From contig CM070504.1 in assembly GCA_036346375.1 (NCBI GenBank), positions 9,421,890-9,485,889 on the forward strand: DNA of 64,000 nt. Direction: 5' to 3'. The position numbers and the translations under genes are program-made. Below the pieces are notes generated by a model that did no database searches, was not told where the DNA came from, and saw only the letters and a list, made by a program, of their open reading frames with translations. Position 1 is the stretch's first letter. Each line of letters starts with the position of its first letter. This stretch comes from Guadua angustifolia. Taxonomy: Eukaryota; Streptophyta; Magnoliopsida; Poales; Poaceae. Below are positions 10,085 to 21,412 of the stretch, one piece after another.

Positions 10085-10900
10085 TGCAGCCCATCCAGGT
10101 GTCACTTTGCGCGTTTTGCGAAAAAACCCCTCCGTTTCTTCAAATTACGGATAGGTCCCTGCAAATCACGAATAGGTCCTTCGCGATTTTTTGTGAGAGG
10201 AAAATAAATTTTTTTCATCGTGTTTAGGTCCCTGACGCGCCATTTTATGGAAAAACCCTCCCGTTAAGTTCAATCGCAAACAAGCCCTTTTATAATTTTT
10301 CAGGATAGCGGATAGGTCCAAAAACGTAACAAACAGGTCCCTGCTCCTTACGTCTAGGTCCTTTCTCCGTTTTTCCCGGGAAAAATGTTTTCGTCGCCAG
10401 AGATATGTGTGCAGCTCTATCTCTAGACTTTTTCCTCAGCTCGATTCTCCATCTCGGTCTTTGATTTTTTTAAAACATGTATTATTACTCGCGTAGAGTG
10501 TTAGGCTCGACAAAAGAAGTTTGTCGTCTCTAATAATTTTTCACTCTTTTTCTTCTAGACTATTTTTAACCGGTGGGTGGTTTAGTGAAAATAAAAAAAT
10601 ACATCCAGGCCCTTCGATCGGTGGTTTTGCAAAAAGGGCTCTACCATTTCGTATATTCGCGTACGGGTCATTCGCCTTTATTCCTTACGTCTATGTCCTT
10701 TCTCCGTTTTTCCCGGGGAAAATGTTTTCGTCACCAGAGATATGTGTGCAGCTCTATCTCTAGACTTTTTCCTCAGCTCGATTTCCCATCTCGATCTCTG
10801 TTTTTTTTAACATATATTATAACGATTTTCCACCGGTGGGTGGTTTTGCGAACATGTATTACAGAAAGAACCCTGTAGTATCGTATATTCACGTATGGGT
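10085..10900 (+). repeat. Unclassified repeat A, left copy
   Basis: The sequence is written in 'AGGTCC' phrases: ATTACGGATAGGTCC, ACGAATAGGTCCTTCGCG, GGTCCAAAAACGTAACAAA. A block of about 100 bp with TCCTTTCTCCGTTTTTCCCG and AGAGATATGTGTGCAGCTC occurs twice, at about 10369-10470 and 10693-10800. A reverse-complement copy lies at 53940-54715. No coding capacity is seen. Confidence 0.75.
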
Positions 10901-11395
10901 CTAAAACATTACTTTTCCGAGCGCATACTATCGAAATTCAGCCAGCGCAGCGTAGCGCGTTTATCTACCTAGTTCCTTATATTTGTCAAGCTCCGACAGA
11001 TCCCTTCGGAACCCTAAAAAACCCTAACTTTTTATTGTTTGGTCTCGTAGCCACAGCCTTGCAAAATCAACATAATTGTAACATGACCTCGTCGAGGTAG
11101 CACTGATTGAATGAAAGCAACGGCTTGGATGAGGATACGCAACAATTTTTGTCAGTGCATGCATCAGGACAAGCAAATCACTGCCTCTAAGCAGAAATTC
11201 TAAGGTTTCGCATAACCTTTTGCTGACATATTGGTTGATCCCTGTTGCTAGGAGCAACAGCATGTAGCTACTTCAGCTACAGCATACTCCAAACAAGGCG
11301 CGATCTCACTTAAATAGTCTCGATATGGCACTCTCATATACTAGTAAATGGGATAATTCAACATCCAATAGTAAGCGTACTAACAGTAAGGATTG
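10901..11395. other. Unassigned intergenic stretch
   Basis: No gene, terminal repeat or target duplication was recognised between repeats A and B. An AAACCCTAA telomere-like word lies near 11019. Confidence 0.4.
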
Positions 11396-12875
11396 AAATC
11401 TCGATATCGTTCTAAATACCGTCCATGACCGGAGAACGAAATCTCGGTGAGATCTTGGTATTTCAAACAAATTCCAAATGAAATACAAAAATAGAATTTA
11501 AATTCCACTTTTTTTGCCATCGTATAGCTGAGATCTCGCTGGTTTTGCCGAGATCTTGGCAAATTTGGGAGGGGTGACATCCAGTCGAAACGAAATTAAA
11601 AATTTTTGAATTTTTTTTGGAGATTTCTGACACATTGATGATGTTTAAATAAAAATTTTAGAAAATTATAAAGCATGTGAAATTTTTAAAAATTCAAAAT
11701 TTTCTACTGCCCTGATAAAACACTGACCGACAAGTTTGAACCGAATGAAACATTAAACAAATCATGTTAGAAAATTTTTACATTTTTTGTGCATGGTTTT
11801 AATGCATCATTAATATTTTTATAAAATTTTTAGATGATGATCAAGCTTCATGAATTTTTAAAAATTCATACAGTTCTACTATGATAATAAAAGCTTTACC
11901 GACAAACGTCAACCAAATGAAAATGGTACAAATCATGTTAGAAAATTTTGAAAATTTTTATGGATGATCCTTATTTATCATTAATATTTCTATAAAATTT
12001 TAATCTAATGGTCAAGTTTCAAGAAGTTTCAAAAATTCTGATAGTGCTACATCCTTATAAAAGCGTGATGATCAATACATAGATTTGCTTTAGCAACCAA
12101 AAAATGTTTAAAATTTTTTAAAAAATTTCATAAGAGTTATAAGGAATTTATCAAGATGTAATAAAAATTTTGAATCATGATCATACTCCACTAAATTTAT
12201 AAAATTTTTACAATTACAGTGTACCGTTTATGTTCTTTCTGTTTTTGATTTTTGAAATATAACAAATGAAGTTCAATACATACTTAGATTTGATTGAGCA
12301 AACAATAAAATTTAGAATTTTTAAAATTTTTATAGAATTTTACTAAGTCAACTATTAATCTCTCATAAAAATTTTGGATCATGATCACATACGAGAAATT
12401 TATAAAATTCTGACAATGTTACTATCCCAATTATGGTCATTCTGTTTTTTATTTTTTAAAGATAACAAATAAGGTTCAATTATTTTGAAAAATTTTATGT
12501 ACGATCCTACGCTTCTTAGGATGGTACTATAAATTTTTCATATCATGATAAAGCATGTGCAATTTTATAAAAATCTGACAGTGTTTCTGTAGTTTTAAAA
12601 AATATCTCAAAAAATGGTTTTTCGACAAATTATCATGGAAGATCATTTTTTCCAAGGTAATTGACCTAAATCCGGTCAAATTCGGGTATTGAACTTTGAA
12701 TTCTGGGCTCAAATCCCGAGATACCGGGCGGTAAAGGTGAAATCTCGCTGAAAAAAGGGATTATTGGAGCAAAACGATTTTTTTTTTGAATTTTTGAATT
12801 CTACTGGCAATCAAAATTTCGTCCAGCTCCAAAAAAAAATGAGATCTCACCGAGATTTCAAAGCTTGGCTGACAG
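11396..12875 (+). repeat. Unclassified AT-rich repeat B, left copy
   Basis: About 1.5 kb, framed by GAAATCTCGGTGAGATC-like words (11396-11560 and 12720-12870) with an AT-rich body. Phrases such as AAAATTTTGAATCATGATCA and TTTTTGATTTTTGAAATATAAC recur in the same order and orientation at 52356-53395. No open frame of note. Confidence 0.75.
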
Positions 12876-13021
12876 TATAAATACACGCTTTGTATGGCTC
12901 ATGCAGTACAGCAGTAGATAGTGCGTGCCCAGTGCTGTAAAGAGGCGCGCGCGCAGTTACGGATGGGAGCTAGACCGATTGATCGATTTCACGGTGCCTG
13001 CCTCTTGGACGCGGGCACCAG

Positions 13022-13300
13022 CTAAAGCCTAGTGCCCTCGGTGGAGTAAATGAAGCCAGTGTCCGCGGATTCACAGACAGCGCTGCCTCCGGTACCATCT
13101 GAACTGTGCGATAAGACCAGCGCCCCTGTAAAGAGAGATTCAGACACCGCGGCTGGCTTTATCGCTCCCCCTTTTGGGAGCAGATGAGCAGTCACCAACC
13201 CTTTTGGGAGCAGATGAGCAGTCACCAAAAGCATTAGTAAGAGCACAATTAAGCTAGCAACGGTGGCTCTTGCTGCATGCATTAGCCTGCTCTCACTCAC
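13022..13300 (-). CDS. Candidate small secreted peptide, 92 aa, family unknown
   Basis: A single-exon frame starts at ATG 13300. The N terminus is a classic signal peptide: a short basic head, then a Leu/Val-rich core at residues 15-30 ending before LLPKG. A perfect 30 bp tandem duplication (13169-13228) repeats ten residues, LVTAHLLPKG, in frame. The mature part is Ser/Gly-rich with one Cys and ends STEGTRL. A TATATATA box on the minus strand at 13362-13355 sits about 55 bp before the ATG, which fits a short leader. I do not recognise the family. It lacks a CLE, RALF or CEP signature. It could be chance, but signal peptide, TATA and an in-frame duplication together favour a gene. Confidence 0.45.
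   Translation of the reverse strand: MSESRLMHAARATVASLIVLLLMLLVTAHLLPKGLVTAHLLPKGGAIKPAAVSESLFTGALVLSHSSDGTGGSAVCESADTGFIYSTEGTRL
13169..13228. repeat. Perfect 30 bp tandem duplication
   Basis: Two identical units at 13169-13198 and 13199-13228. The length is a multiple of three and the frame of the small peptide gene is kept. Confidence 0.9.
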
Positions 13301-13354
13301 TTGCGGTCGGAACTAAGAACAGTGTCGCAAGCACCACTTGACCAGGAGCCACGC

Positions 13355-13362
13355 TATATATA
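13355..13362 (-). promoter_or_regulatory. TATA box for the small peptide gene
   Basis: A TATATATA run within CGCTATATATATGG; on the minus strand it precedes the ATG at 13300 by about 55 bp. Confidence 0.45.
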
Positions 13363-13734
13363 TGGTATCTATCACATTGTTTCGTCTTGGCAATGTCGAT
13401 AGGCAACGGAAAGCTAGTGAATGGAGAGTTCGTAGGCTCGTAGCTGGGAATCAGGATTTCAATGGCAGGCACAGATCCCAGTGGCGCTGTACGGCCGACG
13501 AGTTAATTGTGCATATCTGGACCTATTTTTTTTTTCAAATCTAGCCTTCTCATTCATATTTTTTTTGAAAATAACCCACTCCCCGTCTTAGAAGGCATGG
13601 CGAGAGACCAGCTCTCACAGCGTCTCGAGTAGTGTGGCCCGAGTGGGCTCATGAAGCTCACACAAGCGGCGCCTTGATCAGGTGGGTGACAAGCATAGGC
13701 AGGCATGACACGAGTGGCTCGCGAAAGTGGGCAC

Positions 13735-14172
13735 TGAGAGATACTAAGGGATCTTTAGTGCCTAATACCAACACCTAGAAGAGAAATGCTTGGGTAAATA
13801 CCTTCGGGGTTCGTGGAGGTTGAAGACGCCATTGCCGTCGAGTGAAGATGAAGCAGTGACGTCCGCCCGGTGAGGAAGAAGGAGGCGGCGATCCAGGCGG
13901 CGGCGATCCTCTTCTCCTTCCCGTGCACGTCCTGGGATGGAGGTCGGAGGTGGCCTTCCCGTCACTACACCACGCTAGGGTTTAGATCGGTCTTGTGGGA
14001 ATGTGGGCGCAGGATCTGCGTGACGTTGGTTCGCGTGTCGGCCTTGTCCCTCCTTTTATATAGCGCGGTTGTGACAGGGGGCCGCAACCAAGAGGTTGTT
14101 GCGCCCCCGATCAGGGCGCGAATGTGGCGTGGGCCTGGTCTTTGACCGAGCCCACACGAGATCAACCCAACA
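13735..14172 (-). repeat. 3' LTR of the copia element
   Basis: 438 bp, with ends as TG...CA. It contains a TATATA box on + near 14060 within TCCTTTTATATAGCGCGG. On the minus strand this reads CTATATAAAAGG, the promoter TATA in the sense of the element. Confidence 0.9.
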
Positions 14173-14249
14173 TTCTCCCCCTTGATCTCGAACTTAATCA
14201 CTTAGCTTTGAAACTTTATATCTTGATCTATTAACTTTTATATCTCATA

Positions 14250-17200
14250 CTTTTAACTTAACATCCCACTCCTCCATAGATTAGTGCACCAAGACCAAGG
14301 CGTCACAACAGTCAGTTTCGCACTGCTGAACTCAATGACTATAGCACACCTCTCTACTTCAAAGCAGAATAACTTTGTCTTTGTGGGAGATGGTTGCTTT
14401 GAATGACCCCTATTATCCAGAATCATAGTCCTTCTTTTAAACCCATGCCGCCACGTGCTTTTCAAACACGTTGGGAGAAAGACCTTTGGTGGCGGATCCG
14501 CTAACATGTTTTTGTGCTTATATGCTCAAGTTCTATTGTTTGATCTGGATTTTCTCCTTCACAACATAAAACTTGATCTCAATGTGTTTGGCGGCACCAC
14601 TTGATTTGTTGTTGTGAGAGTAAAATCTTCTTGGCTCATTGTCATGATATAATTTGAGTGGTTTTTCTATCTTTGTCTACCACTCTCAACCCGGTACAAA
14701 CTTTTTAAACCATATTGCTCGCCCGGTTGCCTCATAACATGCCACAAACTCAGCGTGCATTATCGGCGTTACGATGTTGATTGTTTTATACTTTTCCATG
14801 ATATAGCTCCTCCGTGAGGTGAACACATATCTGATGTAGACTTTCCGGTGTCTTTACACCGCCTAATCTGCATCTGCATAGCCCACAATCTCTAGGGCAC
14901 TTGACTTTCTATATGTTAACATGAGGCTCTTTGTCCCTTGCAAATACCGCAAGGCTTTCTTTCTTGCTTTCGATGATCAACTCTGAATGTCGATATCGCC
15001 AAGCATCCGGTTGTAAATGCTAAGTCGTATGAGTACATATTTGAGCATACATTATGCTTCCATTGCTGAAGTATATGGGATGATTTCATTCGATCGATCT
15101 CGTACTTATTCTTTGGACACTGAAAATTCCCAAACTTATCGCCCTTGACTATTGGAGCAGGCGTGGCATTACACATATGCATACTATATCTTTTCAAAAC
15201 ACTCTCTATGTATGCCTTCTGTGATAGCCCTAGCACCCCTCTTTTTCTATCTCGGTGTATCTCAATTCCTAATACATATGATGCTTCACCAAGATCTTTC
15301 ATATCAAACTTTGAGGACAAGAACTTCTTTGTCTCTAGCAGTAGATCTTTATCACTGCTTGCTAATAGGATATCATCCACATATAAAACTAGAAAAATAT
15401 ACTTCCCTCTACTAAACTTTGCATAAATGCAGTTGTCCTCCTCATTCTCTTTGAACCCAAAATTTCTTATGGTTTCATCAAACTTAATGTACCACTGTCT
15501 AGACGTTTGTTTTAATCCATAAATGGACTTCTTTAATCGACATCCCATATTTTCTTTTCCTTCTATGACAAAACCTTTGGGTTGAGCCATGTACACATTC
15601 TCATATAAATCCCCATTTAGGAATGCCGTCTTAACATCCATCTGATGTAATTCTAAATCATAATGAGCAACTAGTGCCATAATGATTCTAAAAGAATCCT
15701 TTGTCGAAAGCAGCGAGAAGGTTTGGTATAATCTATTCCTTCTCTCTGAGTGAAGCCTTTTGCTACAAGTCTAGCTTTAAACCTTTCAACATTCCCTTTG
15801 GAGTCACGTTTGGTTTTGTAGACCCATTTACAGCCTACTGTTTTGGCTCCTTTAGGAATTTCTTCTAAGTCCCAGACTTTGTTTGTACTCATGGATCTCA
15901 TTTCATCTTGCATGGCAGCAAGTCACTTCGATGAATTGGGACTTCTCATCGCTTCCTCATAAGAGGTGGGATCACCCTCTATCTCTATGTCTTCACTGAC
16001 ATAAACTTCATAATCAGCTGGAATAGCTGATCTCCTGTTCTCTGTGATCTTCTAAGTGGTTCTTGAGCGGGTTCACTTTGCTCTCTCTGAGGCTGCATGG
16101 GCTCCTCACTAGCAACAATAGGGCCTCGGGTTCCTAGCAGTGCCTCTGGCACACCGATCGTTGAACTCGGAGAACACCGCAGTCTTTGTAACCAGGTGAT
16201 GCAGCAACAACAGGTATCGAGAAGAAAGGCTCTTGAATCATAGGAGTTGGGGCACAAACCCGCTTCTCATCAAGGCTAATCTCTCGGGGTACCATGCTCC
16301 CCCTGATCATATCATCCTCTATAAACACAGCGTGTCTAGTTTCTACAAACTTGGTGTGTCATGCGACAAGTAAAGCGATAACCCTTTGATCTTCGGGATA
16401 ACCAATGAAATGGCAACTGAATGTCTTTGGATCTAACTTTCCTATGTTTGGGTTGAATACTTTTGCCTCAGCTGGACAGCCCCACACATGTAGATAATTT
16501 AGTGATGGCTTCCTCCCAGTCCATAACTCATATGGTGTTTTAGGCATCGACTTCTTGGGTACCCGTAAAGAATATGGGCGGCGGTTTTAAAGCCTCCATC
16601 CATAGACTAACAGGTAAAGTGGAGTAGCTTATCATACTTCTCACCATATCCATTAAGGTGCGATTCGCCTTTCAGCTACTCCATTTTCTTTGAGGTTAGC
16701 AGGCATAGAATCTTGGGCTACTATGCCATTTTCTGCGGTACCTTGCAAAAGGTTACGGAACTTGGCCATAAGGGTGTGTTTACCGTAGTATTCACCTCCA
16801 CAGTGCGATCTTACTACTTTAATCTTTAAATCATGTTGATTCTCTACTTGACTTTAAATGTCTTAAACTTTTCTAATGCTTCGATCTTTCTTTGATAGGA
16901 TAAATGTAGCCATAGCGAGAATAATCATCGATGAATGTAACGAATGAATCAAAACCATCCACTTGTCTTTACAGAAAAGGACAACAAATGTGCGTGTGGA
17001 TTATTTCTAAGATTCTGTGCTACGCTTGGCGCCTTTCTTTATTTGTTTAACATACTTGCCTTTAATACAATCTATGCAATGATACGTATGCGAAAAGTCT
17101 AGAGGAGGAAGAATTTCTTCTTTGATTAATCGTTCAATTCTCCCCTCGAAATATGGCCTAAACGACAATGCCATAATTTAAATGACGATTCACTTTCTAT

Positions 17201-17592
17201 TCTCTTTCGCTTTGTAGTAACATTGCATACTTTTGCACTTGAGGAGGTACTTATGTCATTCACAATATCATAATGGGATAGCAAATAAAGTTTGTCTTGT
17301 CGGATGGCAAGACCAACATCAATATTATTATTAAACTTTATTACACACTTTCCATTCCCAAAATGACACTGAATGTTCTCATCATCTAAGCAAGACACTG
17401 AAATCAAATTCCTTCTCAAAGAAGGCACTAATAGAACATCACGCAAATGGAGTATGAAGCCGTCATCCAACTCTAAGGGAAGATCTCCAATGACTTCCAC
17501 ATCAGCTTCAACTCCATTCGCCACTCTAATTCCTCTTTCTCCTCTTTGTAGGATCCTCCTCGTACGGAATCCCTGCATAGAATTAGCAACAT
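14250..17592 (-). pseudogene. Copia pol remnant (protease tail, integrase, RT, RNase H)
   Basis: In minus-strand order: a protease/pre-integrase part with LRDVLLVPSLRRNLISVS and LWHCRLGHISRGEL (17592-17126); a decayed integrase core (17125-16560); the integrase tail with PKTPYELWTGRKPSLNYL (16547-16359); a Pro/Gln linker with RRSQRTGDQ; RT with KTVGCKWVYKTKRDSKGN, DVKTAFLNGDL and the YVDD box in LYVDDILLAS (15913-14916); and RNase H shreds to about 14250. Several frameshifts and stops separate these blocks. The type is the common grass copia group with a YVDD RT. Confidence 0.9.
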
Positions 17593-18034
17593 TGAGAGAT
17601 ACTAAGGGATCTTTAGTGCCTAATACCAACACCTAGAAGAGAAATGCTTGGGTAAATACCTTCGGGGTTCGTGGAGGTTGAAGACGCCATTGCCGTTGAG
17701 TGAAGATGAAGCAGTGACGTCCGCCCGGTGAGGAAGAAGGAGGCGGCGATCCAAGCGGCGGCGATCCTCTTCTCCTTCCCGTGCACGTCCTAGGATGGAG
17801 GTCGGAGGTGGCCTTCCCGTCACTACACCACGCTAGGGTTTAGATCGGTCTTGTGGGAATGTGGGGCGCAAGGATCTGCAACGAACGTTGGTTCGCGTGC
17901 CGGCCTTGTCCCTCCTTTTATATAGCGCGGTTGTGACAGGGGGCCGCAACCAAGAGGTTGTTGCACCCCCGATCAGGGCGCGAATGTGGCGTGGGCCTGG
18001 TCTTTGACCGAGCCCACACGAGATCAACCCAACA
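17593..18034 (-). repeat. 5' LTR of the copia element
   Basis: 442 bp, nearly the same as 13735-14172. Differences are mostly C/T changes (for example GTCGAG/GTTGAG, CCAGGCGG/CCAAGCGG) and a short indel cluster near 17864-17885. Confidence 0.9.
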
Positions 18035-18039
18035 GGCAC

Positions 18040-19486
18040 GTGCTCAAGCACGACTTGCCGCCGCTCTACCCAGACGTGAATGCGTCCTGACGTGATCCCT
18101 AGTGTAGAAGCGCATCCTCCTGCGCTCTCTCGCGTTGCTACGGCGTCGGCTCGATTTCGCACTCCCTAGGCGTGGTAGAAGATAAGTGTCACTTGCCGCG
18201 CCTTCCACCGTGGAGAAGAGGCAATTTTTCCAAAAGTATATGTGAAGCTACTAGATTTGCAAAAAAAAACAATGTACAGGACTAGATAAAGTGTTCACTC
18301 CTTTACCCCTCCACTTTTTTTTTTACAAAAATAGCCTTCTTCTGATTTTTTTTTTTTTTGCAAAACTAGCCTCAAGCACACTACCGTACCACGTGAGACA
18401 TTGCTGCTTCCCGTGCCTCCACGGGGGGCACCTCCCGTGCCTTTTTGCAAAAAAATTGAGGGGAGTCTTAAAAAAAAACAATGAAAGCGGGGCCAGATGA
18501 GTGAAGATATGCACAGTGACGATTGATCACGACTGCTGGCATATCAACATCGCCAGCATGAGCAGTACAACCAGCTTAGCTGTTGCATGTATCATACGCG
18601 CGATGCGAACAATCCCGCCCCATCCTTTCTGACCCAACGGGGTTGGCATCCCCAATTGTAGAAACAGGCAAACAGCCATCCCTGCCGTCCCTTCGGCTCC
18701 AAAGCCCCTGACGGCACCGTGATATGGCCTGCACATTGCCAGTTTGCCACATTAAAAAGCGCAGTGCACTGCCCATCTCATCCATCTCGCTTGCTGCCTT
18801 ACCAAGCCTTAGGCCACCCTGGTTCTGAAAGTGACCACAGCGCACACAGGGCAGAGCAGAGGGCACCCTTTGGTTCTTATTCTCCGTTGAAGGTTGAAAC
18901 TTCCCTTCCTCCTGCCAATTATTTTCCTTCTCCGCCCCGCCCTCAGAAAGAGGAAAAGAAAAGAGAAAGAAAGAAAACAAATGATGGGTCGCAAATGCTT
19001 TAAAGATGCATTTTATGTCTCCATGTGTACATATTCCCTCAGCAAATACAGGATGGTATCAGGTGTAGTAAACTGGTAGAATGTTCTGAACCGTAGTGGT
19101 ATAAACAAAAGAAGTTTGTCACTTGCTGCAGAACTAGTGACACGAGTTTACGATCCTGTGATGATATATGTTACTATTGACGATGCAAAACTTGCGCCAA
19201 ATGATGATGCTCTGGGCTCGGACGATGAGAGCATGCAGAGGGAATTTTTCTCCGCGCCGTGGGTGTAGCATGTGGCCATGGCTTGAACTTGACTGGCAGT
19301 AACGGCTACACGCCTGCACGCACCCCTGCGGCTTGCGCCCTTTTGTTTCTTACTTGAACCGTGCACTAAACCAAGGGTCGGGGAGCAGACACAAGTACTT
19401 GCCGCGCACATGCCATTTTTGCCGCTTTAAAGAGTTCACCAGAGAGATCTTGTGCTCATGGCGCCGGAGCAGTATGTGCCCCCGGG
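18040..19486. other. Unassigned stretch right of the copia element
   Basis: T-tracts with ACAAAAATAGCC and GCAAAACTAGCC words at 18315-18370 resemble those left of the element near 13540-13580, so this may be one older repeat split by it. No supported gene. Short open frames at 18576-19003 show no family signature. Confidence 0.35.
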
Positions 19487-19919
19487 TAGGGCCGTAAAAA
19501 AAGATTGCGGCGGGTGAGTTGCTCGCACTTGGTTTGCTCTAGGTTGGATTTGAGTTTGACTCGAGCTCCAAATAAATCAACCTCGAGCTTAAACTTGAGC
19601 TCGTATGCTCGAGCTTGCTCTCGAGCTCGCGAGTTTCAACGAGCCAAGTTCGAATAGCTTGTGAGTCTTGATAAAATTATGGATCACTTGTTAAATATTG
19701 CTGTATGTTAACTCTTACCGAGTTTACTCGAGTGAAGCTCGAGCTTAAGTTTTTTTATCGTTGAAAATTAGTGCATGTTAAATTCTTGATTATTATCGAG
19801 CTTACTCGAGCTAAGCTTAAACCTACTTGAGCTTAGACCAAGCTGAGCTCAAATCCAAATCTAAACTCGGACTCCAACTCAAACGTACTTGAACTCGAAC
19901 TTGACTGTTTACTGTCCTA
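19487..19919. mobile_element. MITE-like element rich in TCGAGCT words
   Basis: The start TAGGGCCGTAAA and the end TTTACTGTCCTA form an imperfect inverted pair. The interior is packed with GAGCTCGAGC and CTCGAG words that fold on each other. The style is that of hAT-type MITEs. No 8 bp target duplication was found, so the borders are tentative. Confidence 0.4.
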
Positions 19920-21412
19920 CCTCTAAACCACGTAATCCCTCTATCTCCCAATTGGCCAGGGCCGTTTCTGAGGCAGGACTGCAGGTCCCCACGGCAGCAA
20001 TGGGCCTTTATTTTTGTGCAATGTTTTGTTCATTGTTGTAAATCATACTACTCATTTTAGTGGTTCTCCAAGTCCATAGACAGAGACATGAAGTCATAAA
20101 CTCATAATCTCTTCATTTTCAAATAAAATTTGGAACTTTGCAGTGGTTTTTAAGGGTGCAATTGAGTTACTCTACATGGTCTTTTAATCAACCCTTTCTT
20201 GGAGATTTTGTTTTATATGTACGTATTTTCCCTAAGTAGCACAGAGTGCACTATTGGTTTACATGTTAACACCTTTTTAGTTTTAACTATACATATTCAC
20301 GTATCTTTTTAGTAATGAAAATTTGACAGCATGGTATTATTATTGACAAATTAGCATACAATCAGTATTAATTTTTCTTCCAGGTACATACAAATTATGA
20401 TTTATTATATAATTACAAATTTTATACATATAGAAGCATTTGTTGAGTTAAAAAAACTTTGTAATTTATGTAAAACAAACTAATAAAATGTTGTTGTTTT
20501 TTTTTTAAAAATTGACTAGAAGCTCTAGCATTCAGTATAGAAGAAGAAACACCAAACGAGCTATGCGCGCACGCACTCCACACACACGCACCCGCCTCAC
20601 GCGCGTGGGCGGGCTGGCTGCTCAGCGAGCGCGCCAAGCCAACTGAGCTACTCGCTCAGCCGCTACCGGCACTGCAATTGGCATCCGGGGCCGCCTCCAC
20701 ATTTGATGCTATGTATCGTGCCACTTCGTTTTGTTAGGATTAGACACGACAAAGACATGGATGGCCAGTCGCCAGGCAATAATAAAGAAAATTAAACGGG
20801 GTAAAGAAAGATAGAGCCACGAGGTGAAATGTGGAAATCTTTGTTGTTAACTACGGTACGTGTAAGCGTAAGCCAGGCTGGTCCTAAGATTCTAGTACGA
20901 GCAGATGGTGATACTCTCGCTGGTTGGTTGGTAGGCATTGATTATATACGTGTTGCTCTGAATCCTCTGTTGCGAATATCTAGTAGAAGAGAGGAGTAGA
21001 TGCTTCCATCAACTCAAGACGGTGCATGGAGTATCCCGGAGCGGTTGACGTCAACGTTTGCGAAATAGAGACAGGGGATCACGGTGACAAAGCAGCCAAC
21101 ATACGTGGTGCAAAAAGGATTTCACATTCGCCTGTTCTCCCTCAGATTGTCATTTCCCACTGCATTGACAGCTAAAAAGTGGAGTACTAACTGCAGCTGT
21201 GGAGGAATAGGGGCAGAGTTCATAGTGAAACACGAGCAAAACAGAGCTAGGCGGACTATAATGAAAAGATCTCTTGGAGATCTGAAGACTTGCAAACACA
21301 TTCTAGCGGCCCATCTCCTCTTTCCCTTCCAAGAGCAGAACGGAACAAAGCAGATCAGATCAGAACAGAAGGCGCGAACCGGCAACAGCGATAGCTCCTC
21401 ACTACCTCTTCG
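19920..21412. other. Unassigned intergenic stretch
   Basis: AT-rich sequence from 20000 to 20520, then a CA/GCGC-rich patch at 20560-20640. Open frames here are short and not recognised. The part from 21100 to 21412 is 3' flank and possible 3' UTR of the SOFL gene. Confidence 0.4.

Larger units (their letters stand above)
13735..18034 (-). mobile_element. Ty1/copia retrotransposon with intact target duplication, lacking gag and PBS
   Basis: The LTRs are 13735-14172 (3') and 17593-18034 (5'), each starting TGAGAGATAC and ending ACCCAACA on the + strand. The 5 bp GGCAC occurs at 13730-13734 and 18035-18039. The LTRs differ by about six substitutions and a few small indels over 440 bp, so the insertion is recent. 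A polypurine tract (minus strand AAGGGGGAGAA) abuts the 3' LTR at 14173-14185. At the 5' side the LTR runs straight into protease/pre-integrase sequence, with no primer site and no gag. Confidence 0.92.
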
